Source: an uncultured Gardnerella sp.
GTDB taxonomy: Bacteria; Actinomycetota; Actinomycetes; Actinomycetales; Bifidobacteriaceae
Length of the DNA stretch: 22,765 nt
Assembly: GCA_947292085.1 (NCBI GenBank)
Contig: CAMYPN010000013.1
Coordinates: 1-22,765 of the forward strand
Direction: 5' to 3'
Shown in pieces: positions 1 through 7,476 of this stretch (the first letter of the stretch is position 1; each line of letters opens with the position of its first letter). The notes beneath the pieces were generated by a model. That model had not been told where the DNA came from. It saw nothing but the letters and a program-made list of their open reading frames with translations, and did no database searches. A program made the position numbers and the translations under genes.

Positions 1-619
1 ACGCATTACTAATATCAAAAGCTACTTTGCCTTTTGCAATCATCTTATCTAAAGATTTAACATCGGCAGGTGTGAATTTTGATTTATTGTAATACATTAT
101 CCATGAGTTGGTTGTATACGGAACGCCGTATAGTTTTCCATCTGTGCAGGTAACACTACGAACAATTACATCATCGTTCTGCTTTTTTACCTGTTTAACA
201 GCGTATGGTGGAAGTTCGCCCAATTTGCCAAGTTTTAATAACTCTCCAATCAGATCATTGTAGTAACAGAAAACATCAGGACTTTCGCTATTTTCATTCA
301 TTTCTTTTACAGTGTCGATAGGCTCAACCGTGCTATTTTTAAAAGTTATTTTGTATTCTGGATGGATTTTCTGGAATTTTTCTTCCATTTTCGTAACCCA
401 ACTATTGTCGTCGCGAGCTGACCATACGGTTAAATTAACGTCTGTAATTTTCGTAGGTTTAATATGTTTCTTCTTCTTGTGTTTTACTATTTTCTTATTA
501 TCGCTAAAAAGTATTTTGTCGCTGTAAGACTGGTTAGTACCGTCGTTACCGCACGAAGAAAAGCTTACGAGCATTACTGCTGCAAAAACGCTACAAAATA
601 GTTTCTTAAGTTTACTCAT
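1..619 (-). CDS. sugar ABC transporter substrate-binding lipoprotein (3' part cut off by window edge)
   Basis: Reading the minus strand from ATG at 619 gives an open frame of 206 codons that runs off the window start. The N-terminus is a lipoprotein signal: positive MSKLKK, a hydrophobic stretch, then SFSSC, giving a lipid-modified cysteine near residue 23. After a Lys/Asn-rich linker comes a pattern typical of family-1 extracellular sugar-binding proteins: LTVWSARDD, a helix with EKFQKIHPEYKI, SPDVFCYYND, then LYGVPYTTNSWIMYYNKS. The Shine-Dalgarno GAGGG lies about 5 bases before ATG. It should deliver a sugar, possibly an oligosaccharide, to a permease encoded outside the window, and the shared ATPase MsiK nearby is a plausible energiser. 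The family call is firm; the substrate cannot be told from this half. Confidence 0.85.
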   Translation of the reverse strand, partial: MSKLKKLFCSVFAAVMLVSFSSCGNDGTNQSYSDKILFSDNKKIVKHKKKKHIKPTKITDVNLTVWSARDDNSWVTKMEEKFQKIHPEYKITFKNSTVEPIDTVKEMNENSESPDVFCYYNDLIGELLKLGKLGELPPYAVKQVKKQNDDVIVRSVTCTDGKLYGVPYTTNSWIMYYNKSKFTPADVKSLDKMIAKGKVAFDISNA

Positions 620-682
620 TTCATCCCTCTAAATTATCTCTCTAGATATAATTAACTCAACACAAACAAAAATATTAAAAAA

Positions 683-2092
683 TCAGCTCGCCCACACGCT
701 ATCGTCTTGATTGTTTTCATCACCATTATTTTCTAGTGATTTCGAATACGTATATTCATCATCAATTACACCAGAGTCAGCGTCTGCGTTGATTGCAGCA
801 AGTACACGTTTATCCATTTTGTATTGTGGTAGCACGTTTTTAATGTAACTTTCTACAGCATCTTGCATAGCAACGTCGTGACCAACTTTTTCTGCCATAA
901 ACCATCTATGGTCAAGTACTTCGTGGAAGAACTGAGCTGGTTCAATTTGTGAACGGAATTCAGGCGGAATCATACGAACAGTAGGTTCAAAAATTTCACG
1001 CATCCAGTCGGTTGCGACGATTTCTAAGTCTTCACCTTGACGCCAGGTAGCAGTACGGTAAGCGTCCAAATCGTTAAGTAATCTGCGTGCCTGATTTTCC
1101 TGCACGTCCAAACCGGTTAGTCTTAACAATTTACGCGACGCATAACCTGCATCAACAACTCGAGGACGAACCAAAACTCTACGGCCGTCTTCTGAAGTTT
1201 TCATTTCCAACTCGTCTACGTCGAATCCAAGCTCATTAAGTCGATTTACTCTGCGCTCAATACGCCACATCTCATCTGGGCTAAACTTATCAACATCTGT
1301 AAGAGTGCTCCAAAGAGAATGATATCTTTCTACGAGTCGATTTCCTATACTAATTTCGTCTACTTCGCTAGGAAGAAGTTGGCCTGAACTCAAATCCATG
1401 AGCTCGCCGATAATATTGGTTCGTGCTAAATCTATATCGTATTCGCGCTGACCTTGAGTAAGACTTCCATGAAGATCACCGGTTTCTGCGTCTACTAGGA
1501 ACGCTGAGAACGCGTCTGCGTCTCGTAAGAATAGAACGTTAGAAAGCGATACGTCACCCCAGTAGAAGCCTGAAAGATGTAAACGTACCATTAGCACAGC
1601 TAAAGCATCTATAAGACGCTCTGCAGTATCTGGTCGAAGTGTGCGAGCAAAAAGTGCGCGGTATGGAAGTGAGAACTTTAAATGCTTAGTAACAAGCATT
1701 GCCTCGAGCTTTTCGCCGTTAGCGTCGCGTCTACCTGCAACAACTGCAATAGGTGTTACTGTTGGTAGCTCTAATTTGCGCAAACGCCTAAGAAGTTCAT
1801 ACTCGCGTTCTGCAATCTGGCGAGTGATTTCCTTCATAGCGTAAACTTCTTCGCCAACGTGGACGAATCTCACAACGTGTCTAGAAATACCACGAGGTAA
1901 GTTTACGAACAAGTCAGCAGGCCATTGAGCAAGCGGTAGCTCCCATGGGAGAGTAAACATTTTAGGATCTGAACTAGCAGCGGTGATTTTTAACGCTGGT
2001 GGTTCCTGTGACGATTCGCTTTCATCCTGCGCAGACACTGATGTTGCCTGTACAGCGCGCGGATCCAATTGAGGAGCTTCGTTCCATTCCAT
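683..2092 (-). CDS. DUF4032 protein with WaaP/Rio-like kinase fold
   Basis: This 469-residue protein resembles actinobacterial DUF4032 proteins, which join a lipopolysaccharide-kinase-like N-terminal domain to a C-terminal DUF4032 region. Kinase-like marks are visible: a candidate ATP-binding Lys in YAMKEI (residue 87), a helix AEREYELLRRL, a catalytic loop WGDVSLSN (D180, N185) and a DFG-like DAET (D201). The C-terminal half (about 300-430) is rich in Trp, Arg and acidic residues and ends in an acidic Asn/Asp tail. The frame extends to a TTG at 2113, but I prefer ATG 2092 because nothing resembling a ribosome site precedes the TTG; the AGGT before the ATG is 12-13 bases away, so the start is uncertain. 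It sits downstream of msiK but behind a terminator and probably has its own promoter. Substrate and function are unknown. Confidence 0.8.
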   Translation of the reverse strand: MEWNEAPQLDPRAVQATSVSAQDESESSQEPPALKITAASSDPKMFTLPWELPLAQWPADLFVNLPRGISRHVVRFVHVGEEVYAMKEITRQIAEREYELLRRLRKLELPTVTPIAVVAGRRDANGEKLEAMLVTKHLKFSLPYRALFARTLRPDTAERLIDALAVLMVRLHLSGFYWGDVSLSNVLFLRDADAFSAFLVDAETGDLHGSLTQGQREYDIDLARTNIIGELMDLSSGQLLPSEVDEISIGNRLVERYHSLWSTLTDVDKFSPDEMWRIERRVNRLNELGFDVDELEMKTSEDGRRVLVRPRVVDAGYASRKLLRLTGLDVQENQARRLLNDLDAYRTATWRQGEDLEIVATDWMREIFEPTVRMIPPEFRSQIEPAQFFHEVLDHRWFMAEKVGHDVAMQDAVESYIKNVLPQYKMDKRVLAAINADADSGVIDDEYTYSKSLENNGDENNQDDSVWAS

Positions 2093-2148
2093 ATGTTCTA
2101 ATCTACCTGTCAAGCTCGGACGTAAATGGCGTAATTGCTGAAATCTCA

Positions 2149-2177
2149 GTTATATAGCCAATTACAGTATAAACAAA
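2149..2177 (-). promoter_or_regulatory. candidate promoter of the DUF4032 gene
   Basis: On the minus strand TTGTTT and TATAAC are separated by 16 bases, about 60 bases before the preferred start of the DUF4032 gene and after the msiK terminator. The -35 has three to four matches to TTGACA. Assigned by eye only. Confidence 0.4.
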
Positions 2178-2273
2178 TGATTAATAAATTTGCATTATTA
2201 ATACAAAAGTTTATTTTAGTTGTAATTAATTTTGCACAGCATGACATGCATACTAAGCACTTATATCAAATGG

Positions 2274-2302
2274 CGAAAACGGGGCCTGCGATGCAAGCCC
2301 CG
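2274..2302 (-). terminator. intrinsic terminator after msiK
   Basis: On the minus strand CGGGGC pairs with GCCCCG, extended through a wobble pair by TGC/GCA around an ATC loop, and is followed by TTTTCG. It lies about 60 bases after the msiK stop codon. Confidence 0.75.
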
Positions 2303-2362
2303 TAACCCTTATCGAAAGAACACTCTTAAAAATCAATTCTAAAAGTGCACAAACTTATGCTA

Positions 2363-3490
2363 TTAGTTCAAACGCAACTCAGTAGAAGGTGCGAACAAAT
2401 GCATCTTGGATGGGTCAATCTTAATCTTTACAGTGTCGCCAACCTTCGGCAAAGCACGTGGGTTCACGCGAATTGTCGTAAGCTTGTTCTGATCAGACAT
2501 CATAGTTGATGCTTCTTCAGGGGAGCCGTCTGTAATGATGTTGCCATAGATGTAACCATCGGAACCAAGATCCTCAACGTTCACAACCTTCAAGGAGAAG
2601 GCGTTAGCATCGTCAGAAGTTGCTAAGCAAGCATCTTCTGGACGGAAGCCGACGATAATCTGATTATTATCTTCAGCGGTAAGCTTATCTACAGCTTCAG
2701 CTGGGAGAACGATAGAATCCTCACCAATCTGAGCACGACCATCAACAACTGGATGCTGGTTGAGGTTCATGGATGGGGAACCGATGAAGCCTGCAACGAA
2801 TACATTTGCTGGGTGATCATAAAGCTCAGTTGGAGCACCAACCTGCTGCAAAACACCAAGCTTAATAACTGCAATGCGGTCACCCATGGTCAAAGCTTCG
2901 GTCTGATCGTGGGTCACGTACAAAGTAGTAACGCCGAGCTGACGCTGCAATGCTGCAATCTGCGTACGAGTCTGAACGCGGAGCTTAGCGTCAAGGTTGG
3001 AAAGAGGCTCATCCATAAGGAAGACTTTTGGTTCACGCACGATTGCGCGACCCATAGCAACACGCTGACGCTGACCGCCAGACAGAGCCTTTGGTTTACG
3101 ATCCAAATATTCAGTCAAATCCAAAACTTCAGCAGCTTTTTCAACACGAACACGAATCTCTTCCTTAGGAACTCCTGCAATCTTCAAAGCAAAGCCCATG
3201 TTGTCTGCAACGGTCATATGAGGATACAACGCGTAGTTCTGGAACACCATAGCAATATCGCGATCCTTTGGCTGCATTGTAGTAACATCCTGGCCGCCAA
3301 TGAGGATACGTCCTTTGTTAACCTCTTCAAGGCCTGCCAACATACGCAATGTAGTTGACTTACCGCAACCAGATGGACCGACGAGTACGAGGAACTCACC
3401 ATCTTTAATAGTCATGCTTAAATCGTCAACCGAAGGCTTATCGTTGCCTGGGTAAATACGAGTCACATGATCAAATACAACTTCTGCCAT
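2363..3490 (-). CDS. msiK: multi-sugar ABC transporter ATP-binding protein (MsiK/UgpC type)
   Basis: This 375-residue ATPase powers sugar ABC importers; in many actinobacteria one such subunit serves several carbohydrate systems. Visible in order: Walker [10 protein letters not shown] near residue 38, Q-loop FQNYALYPH, signature [14 protein letters not shown], Walker [18 protein letters not shown]-loop YVTHDQTEA, then a C-terminal regulatory OB-like (TOBE) domain from about 235 with GFIGSPSMN and GFRPEDA. Length and domain order match MsiK, UgpC and MalK. I chose ATG 3490, not the longer frame to 3547, because AAAGGACG stands just before it and [13 protein letters not shown] is the usual N-terminus. 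It has a long structured leader and a terminator of its own, so it looks monocistronic. The solute-binding lipoprotein at 1-619 may be one client. Confidence 0.93.
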   Translation of the reverse strand: MAEVVFDHVTRIYPGNDKPSVDDLSMTIKDGEFLVLVGPSGCGKSTTLRMLAGLEEVNKGRILIGGQDVTTMQPKDRDIAMVFQNYALYPHMTVADNMGFALKIAGVPKEEIRVRVEKAAEVLDLTEYLDRKPKALSGGQRQRVAMGRAIVREPKVFLMDEPLSNLDAKLRVQTRTQIAALQRQLGVTTLYVTHDQTEALTMGDRIAVIKLGVLQQVGAPTELYDHPANVFVAGFIGSPSMNLNQHPVVDGRAQIGEDSIVLPAEAVDKLTAEDNNQIIVGFRPEDACLATSDDANAFSLKVVNVEDLGSDGYIYGNIITDGSPEEASTMMSDQNKLTTIRVNPRALPKVGDTVKIKIDPSKMHLFAPSTELRLN

Positions 3491-3633
3491 GATACGTCCT
3501 TTCATCGGCAGGTACGTGCCGAACGATCCGTAGTGAAGGGTGTGCACTCATGACCCCAATTCCTACGTCGGCGGGTATCAATCGTCCACAGTTTACTTAC
3601 CTGGTCCATTGAAGGTTCTCTTCGTTGAGCCAT
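3491..3633 (-). promoter_or_regulatory. structured, GC-rich 5' leader of msiK (candidate msiK RNA motif)
   Basis: The 143 bases before msiK are much richer in G and C than the AT-rich DNA beyond 3640. On the minus strand a perfect hairpin TCGGCA/TGCCGA stands right before the Shine-Dalgarno AAAGGACG, and GGGT/ACCC arms occur upstream. A conserved cis-regulatory RNA called the msiK motif is known before msiK genes of actinobacteria, and position and gene agree. I cannot recall its consensus well enough to confirm identity. The same stretch also reads as an open frame (3502-3633). Confidence 0.5.
3502..3633 (-). CDS. possible leaderless 43-residue upstream ORF of msiK
   Basis: From ATG 3633 on the minus strand a frame of 43 codons runs to TGA at 3502, which overlaps the start of the msiK Shine-Dalgarno (TGAAAGGACG). 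The peptide begins [16 protein letters not shown] and is very rich in Arg, with two Cys near the end. TATATT lies exactly five bases before the ATG, so transcription could start on the A of ATG and translation could be leaderless; there is no usable ribosome site. Termination just ahead of msiK would allow translational coupling or attenuation. It matches no family I know. The open frame could be chance within a structured RNA, so confidence is low. Confidence 0.3.
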   Translation of the reverse strand: MAQRREPSMDQVSKLWTIDTRRRRNWGHECTPFTTDRSARTCR

Positions 3634-3639
3634 GCCTTA

Positions 3640-3645
3640 ATATAT
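3640..3645 (-). promoter_or_regulatory. candidate -10 box of msiK
   Basis: TATATT on the minus strand, ending six bases before the A of the upstream ORF's ATG at 3633. A TTGCTG lies 20 bases further upstream, a long spacing, so the -35 is weak or absent. Confidence 0.4.
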
Positions 3646-3840
3646 CATGTTTTTCTTATAAAAACAGCAAAAAATCAGTATTTTGCCTAAACTCGGCGTG
3701 TCGAAAATATAATAATGTCAAATAAAAACACACATTCTAGATACGTAAAAATTTTTAATTTTTAAGAATCTTCTAATAAAAGTTTAATTATATAAATATT
3801 ACTTAATATTAAAATTTAATTTTGCTATGGTTCGCATTAC

Positions 3841-3851
3841 CATAATGCAGT
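3841..3851 (+). promoter_or_regulatory. candidate -10 box giving a leaderless kinase transcript
   Basis: CATAAT is followed by five bases (GCAGT) and then the ATG of the kinase gene, so the initiating base would be about the A of ATG. No good -35 hexamer is visible. No Shine-Dalgarno precedes this ATG. Confidence 0.35.
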
Positions 3852-5747
3852 ATGGAAGACCTTAGCATGTTTGATTTGCAACCTGGCGAAAACGTTGGGG
3901 GATATACGCTTCTTGATCGTCTTGGCGGCGGGGCAATGGGCTCAGTGTGGAAAGTGCAAGACGATGGCGGTCAACTTTATGCAATGAAAATTTTGCGTGC
4001 AAGCATGCAAAGGAATACGAACGGCTCTTCGAGCAGTGAAGACGATGAGCAGAATAAAGCAAGAATAAGGTTACGCAGAGAAGCTTTATCTCTGCAAAAA
4101 ATACATAATCCTGGTGTTTGCGGCATAGTAGACATGGAGCTTGACGCTTCAATTGCTTTTATAGTTACTGAACTTATTTATGGACATGACCTTCGTGAAG
4201 ATGTGGAGGAAAATGGCCCTTATATAGCAGACGATCTTGAACGATTAGCACATAAACTCATTGATGCAGTGCGAGCAGTACATAAGGCTGGAATTATACA
4301 TAGGGATATTAAGCCAACTAATGTGATGATTTCTATGACTGGACCAGTTCTGGTTGATTTTGGTATTGCTATGGGAGAAGGGGAGAGTCACGTTACTAGA
4401 ACTGGTTTAGTTATGGGAACTCCAGGATTTATAGCGCCAGAAATTATTGAAGGTGGAGATTCTGACGACGTTACTGACTGGTGGTCTGTTGCTGCAGTTC
4501 TTGCGTTTGCTGCAACCGGCAAGCCTGTATTTGGTACGAAACCTATGATGGCAGTTCTTGAGCGTGCTGCTTCAGGAAATGCTGATTTGCGAGGACTTCC
4601 GCCGCGAACTATGGAAGCTTTTAGATCTGCATTGAATCCAGATAGATCAAAACGATGTGCTCCTGAAGAGCTAGAAAAAGCTATTAGCGAGGACGCGCTT
4701 AATCCGGAATCTTGGCCAGAGGCGAACCACCCTTTTGTGCGTGAAACAGCACGTGAAACGGCACGTACTGTGTGTGAAACAAAACGTGAAACACCGCTAG
4801 AGAATTTGGAAATTAGGTCTCAAAAAAAAGAGCCTGCACAAAAAATTCCTAATAATCCACGTAAATTATGGCCAGAATCTCAAAAAAATGACGAAACTAT
4901 AAAACTAAACCATAAAATATCAAACTATACTACGTCCAATAATGCGCCAACTGGTACAAAATTATTACCAGCTAGCGCAACCTTTGAAACAATCCCATCG
5001 GAAGAAAATAGCACCACTCTGCTTAAAGAAACAATGCCAAAATACGATACATCAACAGAAAATAGGCAAGAATCAAATACGCCAATCGCGGCAGAATCTT
5101 CAATAGAACAAAACCAGAATGTAATACCACCTTCTTTTGAAAATCATAGAAATAGTGAAAATAAGGAAAATAGGGAAAGTAGCGAAAGCAACGAAAATGC
5201 ACAAGAGGAACAAAACCATTCTGCAGATCCACATATTTATACAAGACGCGGAACATGGGTTGCAATACCTTGCATTTTTGTTATTTCATCTATTGCTGAA
5301 TTATCGGTAATAGATTCATATTCAGCAAACATAATATTTATGCTGATTACAGCTACAGCAGGATTTAATACATCTGCACAACTTCACCGTATACAAAGTA
5401 ATGATGGAATTTTTTCTCGAAATTTACTTATTAGAATAGGAAGTTTGCCGTGGCATTTTATAAAAGCCATTATTTATACGCTTCCTAGATTATTAGGAAT
5501 AATTTTATGCGGAATGATTTGCGCAGCAGCTTATCCATTTATTACAGGTACTTCTCCGCAACTGTTAACGATTCCTTTGTGGAATTTTAGTGTGCAACTT
5601 CCAGCATATTCTCCTGACGTTTTTTCTCCTACGTCAGCCGGATATGCAATAGGCATACTAATAGGATGGTTAATTACATCCATATCTGGAAATACGAAAA
5701 TTTTCCGATTAGGTTTAGGTGCTTTGTGTGGAGCTGGAAAAGTATAA
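3852..5747 (+). CDS. Ser/Thr protein kinase with a polytopic membrane C-terminus
   Basis: A 631-residue Hanks-type kinase that keeps every catalytic element. The glycine loop is LGGGAMGSVW (24-33), the ATP-binding Lys is K46 in YAMKIL, the catalytic loop is HRDIKPTN (H150, D152, K154, N157), DFG is at 169-171, and GTPGFIAPE begins near 187. The kinase domain ends near 280. Residues 300-460 are a low-complexity linker with RETA-type repeats and Asn/Glu runs. About four hydrophobic segments follow (near 467-485, 491-508, 548-567 and 598-614), and there is no PASTA domain. The kinase should therefore face the cytoplasm on a multi-span anchor. Start: ATG 3852 may be leaderless; ATG 3867 has GGAAG before it and would drop five residues. 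The DsbA-like gene follows after about 150 bases with its own promoter. Its targets are unknown. Confidence 0.88.
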   Translation: MEDLSMFDLQPGENVGGYTLLDRLGGGAMGSVWKVQDDGGQLYAMKILRASMQRNTNGSSSSEDDEQNKARIRLRREALSLQKIHNPGVCGIVDMELDASIAFIVTELIYGHDLREDVEENGPYIADDLERLAHKLIDAVRAVHKAGIIHRDIKPTNVMISMTGPVLVDFGIAMGEGESHVTRTGLVMGTPGFIAPEIIEGGDSDDVTDWWSVAAVLAFAATGKPVFGTKPMMAVLERAASGNADLRGLPPRTMEAFRSALNPDRSKRCAPEELEKAISEDALNPESWPEANHPFVRETARETARTVCETKRETPLENLEIRSQKKEPAQKIPNNPRKLWPESQKNDETIKLNHKISNYTTSNNAPTGTKLLPASATFETIPSEENSTTLLKETMPKYDTSTENRQESNTPIAAESSIEQNQNVIPPSFENHRNSENKENRESSESNENAQEEQNHSADPHIYTRRGTWVAIPCIFVISSIAELSVIDSYSANIIFMLITATAGFNTSAQLHRIQSNDGIFSRNLLIRIGSLPWHFIKAIIYTLPRLLGIILCGMICAAAYPFITGTSPQLLTIPLWNFSVQLPAYSPDVFSPTSAGYAIGILIGWLITSISGNTKIFRLGLGALCGAGKV

Positions 5748-5792
5748 ACAAATAATCGATACCATCCCCATCTTTATATAATTAAAACTTCA

Positions 5793-5821
5793 TTGATATC
5801 GTTGATGCCCTACATTAAACT
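5793..5821 (+). promoter_or_regulatory. promoter of the DsbA-like gene
   Basis: TTGATA (5793-5798) and TAAACT (5816-5821) are separated by exactly 17 bases, about 70 bases before the start codon at 5894. Confidence 0.55.
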
Positions 5822-5893
5822 ATGTTGAAGTTGCAATGCTTTATGATAAAAGCATATTGCGTCTTATTTTTAGGCGGCACTGAAAGGGTCATA

Positions 5894-6820
5894 ATGCCTC
5901 AAAACTTAAATAACAATGTGAATGGTAACGGTTATGCGCCAACAACAAACGAAAATATACATAAAACTGTTGTTGGAATTATCATAACGCTAATAGTTGT
6001 TAGCATGATTGCAGCTATTTGCATAGCAGCTTTTAACTCGTCGCGTAATAGCAATAATTCTAATGTTGCTAAAAAAGAAAATTACAAAGTAGTTATCAAT
6101 GATTTAAGGGGAAAGGATTCTCCAGCTAATTTCAACAAAACAGGTGGAATTCTTACAAGCAAGCTTGGTTACAATAAGCCTGTTGATGGCGCTCCTACCG
6201 TGGCTTTGTATTTTGATCCACTTTGCCCAGGTTGTGGCCAATTTAGCCGTAATGTCGACAAGTATCTCATTAACATGACTAAAGCTGGTCAGATTAATTT
6301 GGAGATCCATCCTATGTCGTTCTTGGATGCTGCTTCTAGTGATCACTATTCTTCTCGCGTTTCTGGCGGTCTTGCTTATATTGCAGTAAATGATCCTGAC
6401 CCGATCCACATGTTAGAGTTTATGAATAACATGTTTGCAGAAGATTTCCAGCCTGAGGAAGGTAGTGGGTATAAGCCTGTTAGTGACCAAAAGATAGCTG
6501 ATCTTGCTGTAAAGTCCGGAGTGTTACGAGAAATTGCTGATGAAGCGTTCACTCGCAAATATGTTGAATGGCAAAATAGAGTTAATACAGCAGTTCCTGA
6601 TTACAAGAATCTTTGGAATGTTTCCGGACCAAATAAGGGCGGCATGACAACGCCAACAGTCACTGTCAATAACAAGATTGTTGATTTATATACTGCTTCT
6701 GAAAAGAACATGGATTCTTTGGATGCCATTTTGAAATCTATTGATTTAAGCAAGGATGAAATTGGTGTTGAAGGGAAAATGCCGAAAGTAAAAGCTAACG
6801 AAGAACCTCGCGGCTTGTAA
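5894..6820 (+). CDS. membrane-anchored DsbA/thioredoxin-fold protein
   Basis: This 308-residue protein has an Asn-rich N-terminus, one membrane helix (about 26-47) and an extracytoplasmic thioredoxin-like domain. The active site is CPGC at 111-114 in the context TVALYFDPLCPGCGQF, and the TTPT near 254 supplies the expected cis-proline loop. A helical insert lies between them, as in DsbA-family proteins. It probably oxidises or reshuffles thiols of exported proteins, or presents bound substrates; direction cannot be told from sequence. I chose ATG 5894 because GAAAGGG precedes it by six bases; the longer frame from 5822 has no ribosome site and would begin at the promoter. A strong terminator follows. 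In actinobacteria such proteins are often paired with VKOR, which is not seen here. Confidence 0.85.
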   Translation: MPQNLNNNVNGNGYAPTTNENIHKTVVGIIITLIVVSMIAAICIAAFNSSRNSNNSNVAKKENYKVVINDLRGKDSPANFNKTGGILTSKLGYNKPVDGAPTVALYFDPLCPGCGQFSRNVDKYLINMTKAGQINLEIHPMSFLDAASSDHYSSRVSGGLAYIAVNDPDPIHMLEFMNNMFAEDFQPEEGSGYKPVSDQKIADLAVKSGVLREIADEAFTRKYVEWQNRVNTAVPDYKNLWNVSGPNKGGMTTPTVTVNNKIVDLYTASEKNMDSLDAILKSIDLSKDEIGVEGKMPKVKANEEPRGL

Positions 6821-6849
6821 TCCTTAAGAATAAAACGCAAATAATTAAG

Positions 6850-6893
6850 CCCTACTAAATGGTTGATATTGAACCTTTAGTAGGGTTTAATTT
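6850..6893 (+). terminator. intrinsic terminator after the DsbA-like gene
   Basis: CCCTACTAAA (6850-6859) pairs with TTTAGTAGGG (6876-6885); inside, GGTT pairs with AACC. TTTAATTTT follows. The stem is 10 bp before the inner extension. Confidence 0.85.
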
Positions 6894-6968
6894 TAATTAA
6901 AGAGCAAAAGAAAAATACAAAATTTACAAAATATTCTGTATAAATTTTAAAAACCACACGCTGTAATG

Positions 6969-6995
6969 TTGTCTGGCATAGGGTGCTGATACACT
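6969..6995 (+). promoter_or_regulatory. candidate promoter of tRNA-Thr
   Basis: TTGTCT (6969-6974) and TACACT (6990-6995) are spaced by 15 bases, shorter than ideal, some 44 bases before the mature tRNA. Confidence 0.35.
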
Positions 6996-7038
6996 GAATA
7001 ACGTTCTTAAAAGCGCGCTAGTAGCGCTTGAGAATTGT

Positions 7039-7112
7039 GCCTCCTTAGCTCAGATGGCCAGAGCGGCCGCCTTGTAAGCGGCAGGTCGCCGGTTCGATCC
7101 CGGCAGGAGGCT
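7039..7112 (+). tRNA. tRNA-Thr(TGT)
   Basis: The full cloverleaf is visible: acceptor GCCTCCT/AGGAGGC, D stem GCTC/GAGC, anticodon stem GCCGC/GCGGC around loop CTTGTAA with anticodon TGT (threonine, ACA codons), and T arm GCCGG TTCGATC CCGGC. The discriminator is T. The following bases are CCG, so the 3' CCA is not encoded and must be added, fittingly by the CCA-adding enzyme encoded at 10908-12326. A 6-bp hairpin AAGCGC/GCGCTT (7011-7029) sits in the 5' precursor just before the mature end. Confidence 0.96.
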
Positions 7113-7187
7113 CCGTGTAATCTTATGGCTGGGAAGTAAGTAAAAATCTATTTTTAAAAAATAAAATAAAAAATTTTTAATAAGATC

Positions 7188-7208
7188 ATATAATATAGCG
7201 TATTATAT
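7188..7208. repeat. inverted repeat with embedded TATAAT
   Basis: ATATAATA, five bases, TATTATAT: a perfect 8-bp inverted repeat containing a consensus -10 hexamer TATAAT at 7189-7194. It lies upstream of the small RNA and could be its promoter, an operator, or chance in AT-rich DNA. No TTGACA-like box stands 16-18 bases before it. Confidence 0.4.
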
Positions 7209-7239
7209 ACAGAAAAGCAGTTAAATGCTTACATACTTT

Positions 7240-7364
7240 CTGCGAGTAAGATTCTCGGGAGCCTTCCCCCAACTCAGGGTTTCCGAGACTGGGGTGGAAC
7301 GTCCCCCAACCAGTTCCACTCCACGGGGGCGGGAATATCCCCTTCTCTCCCGCCCCCTTTTAAC
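7240..7364 (+). ncRNA. 6C-like small RNA
   Basis: The stretch folds into consecutive hairpins. The first closes with TCTCGG/CCGAGA (about 7252-7288) and has CCCCCAAC in its loop. The second closes with GTGGAAC/GTTCCAC (about 7294-7319) and again has CCCCCAAC in its loop. The third is a perfect GC-rich terminator. Two hairpins with C-rich loops followed by a terminator is the description of the actinobacterial 6C RNA (mycobacterial B11), whose loops are thought to pair with G-rich Shine-Dalgarno regions of mRNAs. An extra stem CAGAAA/TTTCTG (7210-7242) lies upstream and may belong to the transcript. Separation from the next gene by a terminator and a promoter argues against a riboswitch. The loops carry five Cs rather than six, so the identity is likely but not certain. 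Confidence 0.72.
7325..7364 (+). terminator. intrinsic terminator of the 6C-like RNA
   Basis: GGGGGCGGGA (7325-7334) pairs perfectly with TCCCGCCCCC (7348-7357), followed by TTTTAACTT. Confidence 0.85.
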
Positions 7365-7415
7365 TTATTAAGACTTTTCACTACACTGATTTTTTAACAA
7401 CTGAGTTAGCAAATT

Positions 7416-7444
7416 TTAGCGTAGTGCAAAACGTCGGTTATAAT
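7416..7444 (+). promoter_or_regulatory. candidate promoter of the RpfB-like gene
   Basis: A consensus TATAAT lies at 7439-7444, 32 bases before the start codon. TTAGCG 17 bases upstream is a poor -35. The start has AAGGGAG as ribosome site. Confidence 0.5.
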
Positions 7445-7476
7445 AAGTTTCAAGCTTGGTAAGGGAGTGAGCATAT

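Noticed and set aside
2239..2249. GCATG-A-CATGC palindrome as an operator
   Set aside because: Short and not positioned on a recognised promoter; a chance occurrence is likely.
2753..3358. 201-codon plus-strand open frame opposite msiK
   Set aside because: It lies wholly within a well recognised ATPase gene on the other strand, and its product has no domain character.
3491..3547. Upstream extension of the msiK protein to 3547
   Set aside because: The extra 19 residues are unlike the family, and ATG 3490 has a strong Shine-Dalgarno.
4739..4790. CGTGAAAC repeats in the kinase linker as a binding-site array
   Set aside because: They keep the reading frame and encode RET units of a disordered linker, so coding explains them.
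7240..7364. c-di-AMP (ydaO) riboswitch upstream of the RpfB-like gene
   Set aside because: Such riboswitches precede some rpf genes, but the conserved ydaO core is not visible, and the element ends in a terminator followed by a separate promoter. The twin C-rich loops fit 6C RNA better.
7240..7364. Signal recognition particle RNA or 6S RNA
   Set aside because: There is no GGAAG-type SRP core, and the 5' and 3' ends do not pair into one long rod as in 6S RNA.
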